Assembly (NCBI GenBank): GCA_000349905.1
Contig: KB722755.1
Coordinates: forward strand, 236,778-300,777
Length of the DNA stretch: 64,000 nt
From: Volvariella volvacea V23
Taxonomy: Eukaryota > Basidiomycota > Agaricomycetes > Agaricales > Pluteaceae
Direction of reading: 5' to 3'
Part shown: positions 58,368-64,000 of the stretch, piece after piece
How positions within the stretch are numbered: the first letter of the stretch is position 1
Layout of the letters: each line of letters starts with the position of its first letter
The notes under the pieces: generated by a model
Told to the model about the DNA's origin: nothing
Databases searched by the model: none
Seen by the model: only the letters and a program-made list of their open reading frames with translations
Made by a program: the position numbers and the translations under genes

Positions 58368-59729
58368 TGATTCGACAAAAGTGCAATTACAACGCACACC
58401 TCATTCCCACTCATGGGATTTCTGATGCATTCTTGACTGCGCAAATATAATACCCTGTAGACGTCCCTCGCGCTGAGCCTCCTCCCTTGTGACAGATTCC
58501 ATCATAATTTCGATGCCGATATCACGTTCGCGGCTTCAGCTCTATACATCACTGATTTGGTGCTTTCCGCTCGGCGCATTCACGCATAAAATCCACTTGG
58601 GCCTCTACCTCGATCTAACACCTACAAATCGGTCTGGACTCCTTGATCTATATAAACAAAATCTATCATGTTGCGAATTCAATCTAAGAATTGAGAAGCC
58701 AAAGCGTTCGCGGGAGGATTAGAGATGCTCGCTTGCGATCATCAGGACCCTAACCTACTAGCTACATATTTGGCAGGCACACGCTACTAGGACATACTTG
58801 ATTTTGGCAATGCCCTTGTGATCTGCATTGGTTCCATAAGTACATCGGTCTATGCTCGAGCACTCGTTGCCGACGGCATCGCCATGGACAATAACAAAGA
58901 CCCTTCACCATTCCACCTATCGGAGACAATACTCGTCCGGTGGACAGGTCCAACGTCCAGGGGGAACAAATCAGCGTCCCTTGGCGATGCTTCTTTCCAT
59001 TCGGATTTTGTACTCGGACTCGATAGCGCCACATCCCTTGAAGGTGTTGTCACTGTGAGTCTGCAGGCCGACTCTGAGGCGACTAGAGGTATGACGATTC
59101 TTGATCTGCGACCTCGAACTTCAGCTTGATGGATGCATCACATAGATTGTACACCCTAGCATCCCAAGCATAATGGGAACCGACACAACTGTTGAATCAT
59201 CGAGGGGTCGCTCACTGACCGGCTCGACATACTGCGCTGCCCGCTGATGCGTAAGCCTTTGTGCTTGTTGATGCGCATGCTCTTTCCAGTAATAGCAAAA
59301 TTGAATTGAATTGCTGTCGGGAGTTACCAGATTATTTGCAAGATATCCGCCGCGATATAAAAGATTGTCGGCCCATAATTTCTCCTGTAACATCTTGACT
59401 TTGAGCACTCAACTTGTCTTGAAGCTGTCTACCCCGCTGACCGAATACTCTCCTTAATTTCTATAACGTCTCCAAAAAAATCTCGTGTCCCGTCGCTATC
59501 CACTTAGTAACGCTTCCGCTCCGAATTTGTGATAACACCGAACTGCTATAGGAGTTACGCGTCGATCCAAAGTTGGCAATGAGAGAAAAAGATGCTTGTG
59601 GTGTTTCCGAATTCAACGCTACTTTCCTGTGACTCAACAACACGCTACTACTAGAACGGGAGTTCTGGAAGAGGATTCTGGGCTCAGGGGATACCGATCC
59701 CCCGTTTGAGCTTCAAGGAGAGGCCTCGA
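58368..59729. other. Intergenic with one unassigned frame
   Basis: A plus frame 58818-59129 (MICIGSISTSVYARALVADG to LDLRPRTSA, 103 codons) is protein-like but has no domain and an equally open antisense. From 59641 the frame LLLERELWKRIL resembles the sequence just upstream of the paralogous F-box gene at 62780 (LLEWEFWKRIM), so an upstream coding part may exist for both. Confidence 0.35.
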
Positions 59730-61037
59730 ATGGTTACTGTACAAGAGCTCGACTATGACAAGCAGCTCTACGGCTCAAATAGTACCTGTAGAGATCGACA
59801 CACAGCCGGAGACCACCGCACCCATCCTGAAGGCCCCCGCGGAGATTCTAGTAACATACTCGATTACGCGGTGGATGACTACGGCACTCCCCTCGTCGGA
59901 CTTATCAGGCCCACGCGACTCTCGCAGGTTTGTCGCGCATGGCGGTCGGTCGTCATAGGAGATATGCCGAGGCTTTGGTCCGCACTTGATATACGAAATC
60001 AAAAGTGGATTATTCAATTGGTAGAGCTCTGGATTATTCGTACGGGAGATTCTTATCCTCTCGATTTAGCGTTTTCCAACGGACCTGACGCAGTGGCCCT
60101 TCTCAAATTCATCCTCCCATACGCCGATCGGTGGCATAGGGTTTCGTTTCATCTGAACCCCGACTGCGAGCAAGTCTTCTCACTTGCCAATCCTCGAAAT
60201 CTTGTAACTGCTTCAGTGTACTCTTCGGACCGCGCCTCGGCTGAGCGGTTTTGGGAAGTACTTAACCGCTCGGAAAAGCTCCGCTGTGTCTCCTGGCAGA
60301 GCTTCGTACCTCAATCAACACCGTGGGCACAGATTGAGCATGTTTATGTCACATATTGTAACGTTCAAGTCCTTGGGGTCCTACCACAACCTACGCGGCT
60401 CACTTTCCTTCAAGTTGATTACATTGGTTCCACCCTCCCCAACTCTCCACCGATAACGCTTCCTCTGCTCGGTGAGATCGCCATCCGAGATGGCTCATCT
60501 ACTGCAATACTTGAGTGCATACAAGCGCCATCGTTGCAGCACCTGGATATTCCGCGTATACTCCTTCTCCCAAACGAACTCGTAGGAGATTACCTTTCAC
60601 GCTTGATCAGGTTCCTCGAACGCTCCGCTTGTCCATTACAAACGCTAGCTCTCTGCGCTGGCATATTTAATGATCGGGAAGAATTGGACTTTGCTGATTT
60701 CCTCCAACTATCAGGACAAAGCTTGAGAACTCTGCAAGAACTCAAGTTTGAGTGCAGGAGCCTTTCAGCCGATGCGATCCTGCTCCTGGACCCTTATGCT
60801 TCACCCGAGGCACAGCTCTTACCTTCTCTCCGGTCGTTTTGGTTCAGGGGGGATTTTCCACCTACTGGTGGCCTCTTTGGATCCATGATCCAGTCGCGCT
60901 TTCTTCACGGATCACTGCAGAGCGCCTATACAACTCTGTATGGCAATGATCCACATGATGAAGACGTATTGATACTTGAAACATTAAAAAAGGAAGGACG
61001 AAATATATTTATACGTATCCACGATTATTCAATATAG
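59730..61037 (+). CDS. F-box protein with frameshifted F-box
   Basis: The main frame, ATG at 59730, is paralogous to the gene at 61334-62749. It carries LIRPTRLSQVCRAWRSVVIG, MPRLWSALDIRNQK, QLVELWIIRTGDSYPLDLAF, PYADRWHRVSFHLNPDCEQV and near the end GSMIQSRFLHGSLQ and LKKEGRN. The F-box start, however, is in the next frame: ATG at 59755, MTSSSTAQIVPVEI, then APAEILVT. It passes to the main frame (ILDYAVDDYGTPL) only if one base is missing near 59853. So this is either a young pseudogene, a sequence error, or a protein that has lost half its F-box. Single exon otherwise, TAG at 61035. Confidence 0.65.
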   Translation: MVTVQELDYDKQLYGSNSTCRDRHTAGDHRTHPEGPRGDSSNILDYAVDDYGTPLVGLIRPTRLSQVCRAWRSVVIGDMPRLWSALDIRNQKWIIQLVELWIIRTGDSYPLDLAFSNGPDAVALLKFILPYADRWHRVSFHLNPDCEQVFSLANPRNLVTASVYSSDRASAERFWEVLNRSEKLRCVSWQSFVPQSTPWAQIEHVYVTYCNVQVLGVLPQPTRLTFLQVDYIGSTLPNSPPITLPLLGEIAIRDGSSTAILECIQAPSLQHLDIPRILLLPNELVGDYLSRLIRFLERSACPLQTLALCAGIFNDREELDFADFLQLSGQSLRTLQELKFECRSLSADAILLLDPYASPEAQLLPSLRSFWFRGDFPPTGGLFGSMIQSRFLHGSLQSAYTTLYGNDPHDEDVLILETLKKEGRNIFIRIHDYSI

Positions 61038-61333
61038 ATCGTGTCAAGGACTTAGACAGCCGCGGTAGCGGAAGATTTTCCTCTGCCTGTGATACCGCCC
61101 AATATAGCGCTTAGGGTTTTATGTGTATGATGGCTAGGAGTACATACAATTGACTCGATAATATGGCTTAAGCGTGTACATAGCCCCAGTATAGGTATGA
61201 AGTCGATTTCTAATCATTGATTATATTGCAATATTGTACACGTCAAGTCATAGTGCTAGATGCCATGAAGATACCTAGGAATTTGAGAAAGAGTACTGAG
61301 GCTTATCCACGTCCAAATGCTCAGAGTCGCGCT

Positions 61334-62749
61334 CTACTGATACCTATCTTCAAAGGCAGAAAAACGCACCTCACGCCCCTCCTCTTTGAGTGATTGAAAT
61401 ACCAAGGCGTCTCGTTTGTGTATACGCTGGAAATTGTGTAAACAAAGTTTGATATCCTGCAGCGATCCATGTAGAAAACGCGATTGGATCATGGACCCAA
61501 GAAGCCCATCGGCGGCTGAGACCCCTCCTCGCAAGGAAAGTGATTGAAGGGAAGGCAGAAGGTGGACCTGCGGCGAAGGGGAAACGCTCAAGAGGAGGAT
61601 CGTATCAGCCTGCAAGTTTGTGAACCCTAATTCAAGTGTGCGCAGACTCTTCAGATTGTGTGCTGATTGTTGAAGAAAGTCGGATAAGTGCAGCCCGCTT
61701 GGACTCCCTTGTGTGAACAGGCGCAGTCTTGATAATGGAGGGGTTGAATGTTCCAGGAAACGGGTCAAGTGTAGGAGGCAGTTCTCCGCCTCCACGTAAA
61801 GGAACATAGACGAAATAGTTGCAGACATATTTTGTAACGATGGGGTAACAATGTAATTGAGCAATGACATGGAAAAGGACCCTGCCAGATAGAGGGAACG
61901 AAGAAGGGGCAACGTGGCGCGTGGAATCTGAAGGGGTGGGCGGTGACCTCGAAATTGAACAGAAAGTTTTGTGAGACGCGTGAATCTTGGCAAGGCATTT
62001 TGAAAGAGTTGAATATTATCGCAATTCAAACTTGCGTCCTCGATCTGGATCCATGGCGTTGATTGGGGTATGATGTCGCGCCACTTGACTCGCTGAAGCT
62101 TTTTTGAACGATTGAAAGCATCCCAAACTTGTTCTTGAGCAGAATGATCCAGCAAATTATGGTATAGATACAATCCGTCGACAGCTACAAGGTTGCGGGG
62201 AGTTGCAGTTGACAAAATGGACACACAGTCAAATGGCAACGTATAGTCGATGCTGTGCCATCGATCAATGTATGAGAGAAGATGGATGAGAATAGTCGTC
62301 GTATCAGGGTAGTCACCACAGCGAAGCGTTAGGTTGAGAGGACATGAATCCCCTGTCCGGATGAGCCAAAGCTCCACTAATTGTACAATTCCCCGTTTTT
62401 GCCCCGCATAGATTATTGACCAAGCTTTGGGCATATCCTCTGTAATGAGAGCCCGCCACTCACGACAAACTTGCGATAGCCGCATAAATTTAGAAAGCCT
62501 GCCACCATAGAAATCAAGTGGATCTGCTGGCGCGAATGAATCGAAGATGCTTATCAGCATCTCCGGAGGGAGTGTTTGGATGGATGTGTTGGTCATCATC
62601 GGCAGCGTGCCGGTACGTATGGGTTTTGGAAAAGGAGTAGAACAAGAACTGCCAGTTCCTGCCCCAATGACACCTTCCAGTGCGGGCTGCTCGGCATGGA
62701 GAAGATTTCCTTCAACCTCAGGCTTAAGCCGGGGTTCGTTTGAGCGCAT
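61334..62749 (-). CDS. F-box / LRR-like protein, paralogue of its neighbour
   Basis: The first in-frame ATG is at 62749 (MRSNEPRLKPEVEGNLLHAE); the frame is open about 10 codons above and that part (LKDLLEWEFWKRI) resembles the paralogue's upstream, so a short 5' exon may be missing. The F-box is SIQTLPPEMLISIFDSF, then MRLSQVCREWRALITEDMPK. The rest has QLVELWLIRTGDSCPLNLTL, LLSYIDRWHSIDYTLPFDC, FTRLTKLSVQFRGH, LKSLRTLELGFTNLQADTIL and GLLGSMIQSRFLHGSLQD, ending KEEGREVRFSAFEDRYQ. Stop TAG at 61334. It is tail to tail with the frameshifted copy, 296 bp apart, and intact. Likely an SCF adaptor; target unknown. Confidence 0.78.
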   Translation of the reverse strand: MRSNEPRLKPEVEGNLLHAEQPALEGVIGAGTGSSCSTPFPKPIRTGTLPMMTNTSIQTLPPEMLISIFDSFAPADPLDFYGGRLSKFMRLSQVCREWRALITEDMPKAWSIIYAGQKRGIVQLVELWLIRTGDSCPLNLTLRCGDYPDTTTILIHLLSYIDRWHSIDYTLPFDCVSILSTATPRNLVAVDGLYLYHNLLDHSAQEQVWDAFNRSKKLQRVKWRDIIPQSTPWIQIEDASLNCDNIQLFQNALPRFTRLTKLSVQFRGHRPPLQIPRATLPLLRSLYLAGSFSMSLLNYIVTPSLQNMSATISSMFLYVEAENCLLHLTRFLEHSTPPLSRLRLFTQGSPSGLHLSDFLQQSAHNLKSLRTLELGFTNLQADTILLLSVSPSPQVHLLPSLQSLSLRGGVSAADGLLGSMIQSRFLHGSLQDIKLCLHNFQRIHKRDALVFQSLKEEGREVRFSAFEDRYQ

Positions 62750-64000
62750 AATCCTCTTCCAGAACTCCCACTCTAGCAAATCTTTGAGTTGCGAGGAGGC
62801 AGCTTAAAACAGGACACCACGAGCACCTTTCTGTCGCATTATTAATGCTGCTAGATGAGTATACAACGTCTATGCCCCTTGACAACTCTCGGAGTGAGCG
62901 AAACTTTGAGTGACGATACTGTGCAGAGAAGAGTTTGGTTGAGCCTATTGGCTGCCGTGAGCACCAAGCTGAATGCCACGCATGCGGCGGCTTAGTCAGG
63001 GAACCTATCCCGATGAAATATTGCCAACGCTTTCTGCTGTTGCAATTTGATAACGTCCGCGTAGAAATACTACGGGTGTACAAGTCTGCTTCTCGCATCC
63101 AATCAATTACCCAAGTGGTATGGCTACAGTCACAGTTACATTTACAGCTATCAACAATTCTGTGCCTAACAAGATTCACAAAAGAAGCAAAGGGGAACAA
63201 GAAAAAACACAGTGAACACCATCCATCGCCGTAACGGCCAAAAGTCCAAGTCCAGATGATGGGGAAAAGCACGCCCAGAACCCTACAGCCGACTACGCTG
63301 GCAACATGGCCACGTGAAGCAAACATTTCGAGGACAACCAAGTGGGTCGCCAGATGTCTAGGGTCGCCAGATAGACAGGACAGGGGTGCTGGTAAGTATG
63401 CGAGCGCCAACGGTCAAATACGCGACCGTCGCCGGATAAGTAAGGTCAAGAACAAGGGTACGAAATAAACGATCGATAAATTACGCGATGAACGTCTTTA
63501 AACTAGTATAAGGGGATAAGATGTATACGTATAATTGGAATGGGAGAGAAAGGCAAAGGAGCAAATATGTAGCGGGAAAATGACAACGATCTGTTTGTTT
63601 TTTTTTTGTGGAGTTTTGTGTGTGTGGTATGTCACGGTGCGGTAGCGGAGAAGATTGCGATATATGGGGTATAGAAAAGACACAGGAGAACAGTCCTGGG
63701 GAACGGTGATGGTGGTGGTGGTGGTGGCGGCGGCGATGATAACGATACCCGTTAGGGAGATGATTGTCTGTATATGTGCATGTATGTAGTATGCAAAAGA
63801 TCAGACTTGGCAGAGTATGTAGAGTGTACATGGGGATAAAAGATGAAAACGGATGAACAGGCGAGTGAATGAGAGGATGCGTTAGCCATAAGAACACAGC
63901 CGACAAGCGAGCGACGAGAGTACGAGCGAGATCTACAATGAGTGTGCGTGTGGGTTGATATCAACGATGGGGGAAGGAATCAAAAAATGGGACAGGTTGT
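62750..64000. other. Terminal intergenic, low-complexity end
   Basis: No gene is supported. Simple-sequence tracts include a T run (about 63596-63607) and a gtg/gcg triplet run (tggtggtggtggtggtggcggcggcg, about 63708-63734) that create biased open frames on the minus strand. The stretch may be the 3' or 5' flank of a gene beyond the window. Confidence 0.4.

Noticed and set aside
63481..63964. Minus-strand 141-codon frame with His run
   Set aside because: Caused by triplet and T-run simple sequence at the window end; no domain or intron logic.

Overview
This 64-kb window is nuclear DNA of a filamentous basidiomycete fungus, most probably an Agaricomycete and perhaps close to Rhizoctonia/Ceratobasidium; the genus is only a guess from gene style. 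The evidence is the gene structure: many short (about 48-110 nt) GT-AG introns, CTNAC-like branch points, intron-dense housekeeping genes, genes packed on both strands, and families such as single-exon F-box proteins, PD-(D/E)XK-like proteins and aquaglyceroporins. Two runs of exactly 100 N (24422-24521 and 50617-50716) are assembly gaps.

Layout. 1-4.4 kb: the first exon of a SAGA Spt20-like gene (cut by the window edge), divergent from HGH1, then a secreted mucin-like Ser/Thr-rich protein. 4.8-9.8 kb: two tandem App1-type phosphatidate phosphatases. 11.3-15.4 kb: two tandem HSD10-like short-chain dehydrogenases. 15.6-17 kb: GRX5 and ZIM17, convergent, both serving mitochondrial Fe-S/Hsp70 biology. 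18.1-24 kb: a four-TM protein, an F-box protein and a nuclease-like protein. 24.2-24.65 kb: a 62-bp tandem repeat containing the first gap. 27-32.3 kb: an Sds3-like HDAC subunit, a small novel two-exon gene and two tandem dienelactone hydrolases. 33-41.7 kb: SEC72, DED1, an HD-domain nucleotidase with a GC-AG intron, a PARG-like protein and HEM13. 42.3-46 kb: an intact F-box gene followed by its decayed copy. 46.2-49.8 kb: two tandem aquaglyceroporins. 51-58.4 kb: an EngB-type mitochondrial GTPase, a cysteine-rich secreted candidate and the ribosome-assembly factor RSA4/NLE1. 59.7-62.8 kb: two tail-to-tail F-box paralogues, one with a one-base frameshift in its F-box.

The dominant theme is local duplication: six adjacent paralogue pairs (App1, SDR, DLH, aquaporin and two F-box pairs) among about 27 genes, with conserved exon phases where these were checked and two copies visibly decaying. 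I found no CRISPR array, no convincing tRNA or rRNA gene and no intact transposon. I do not see a clear-cut new multi-gene system. The least explained items are the PD-(D/E)XK-like protein, the PARG-like protein with a variant signature, the cysteine-rich secreted candidate and the repeat/gap locus. Splice sites were placed by eye, so exon ends should be read as models.
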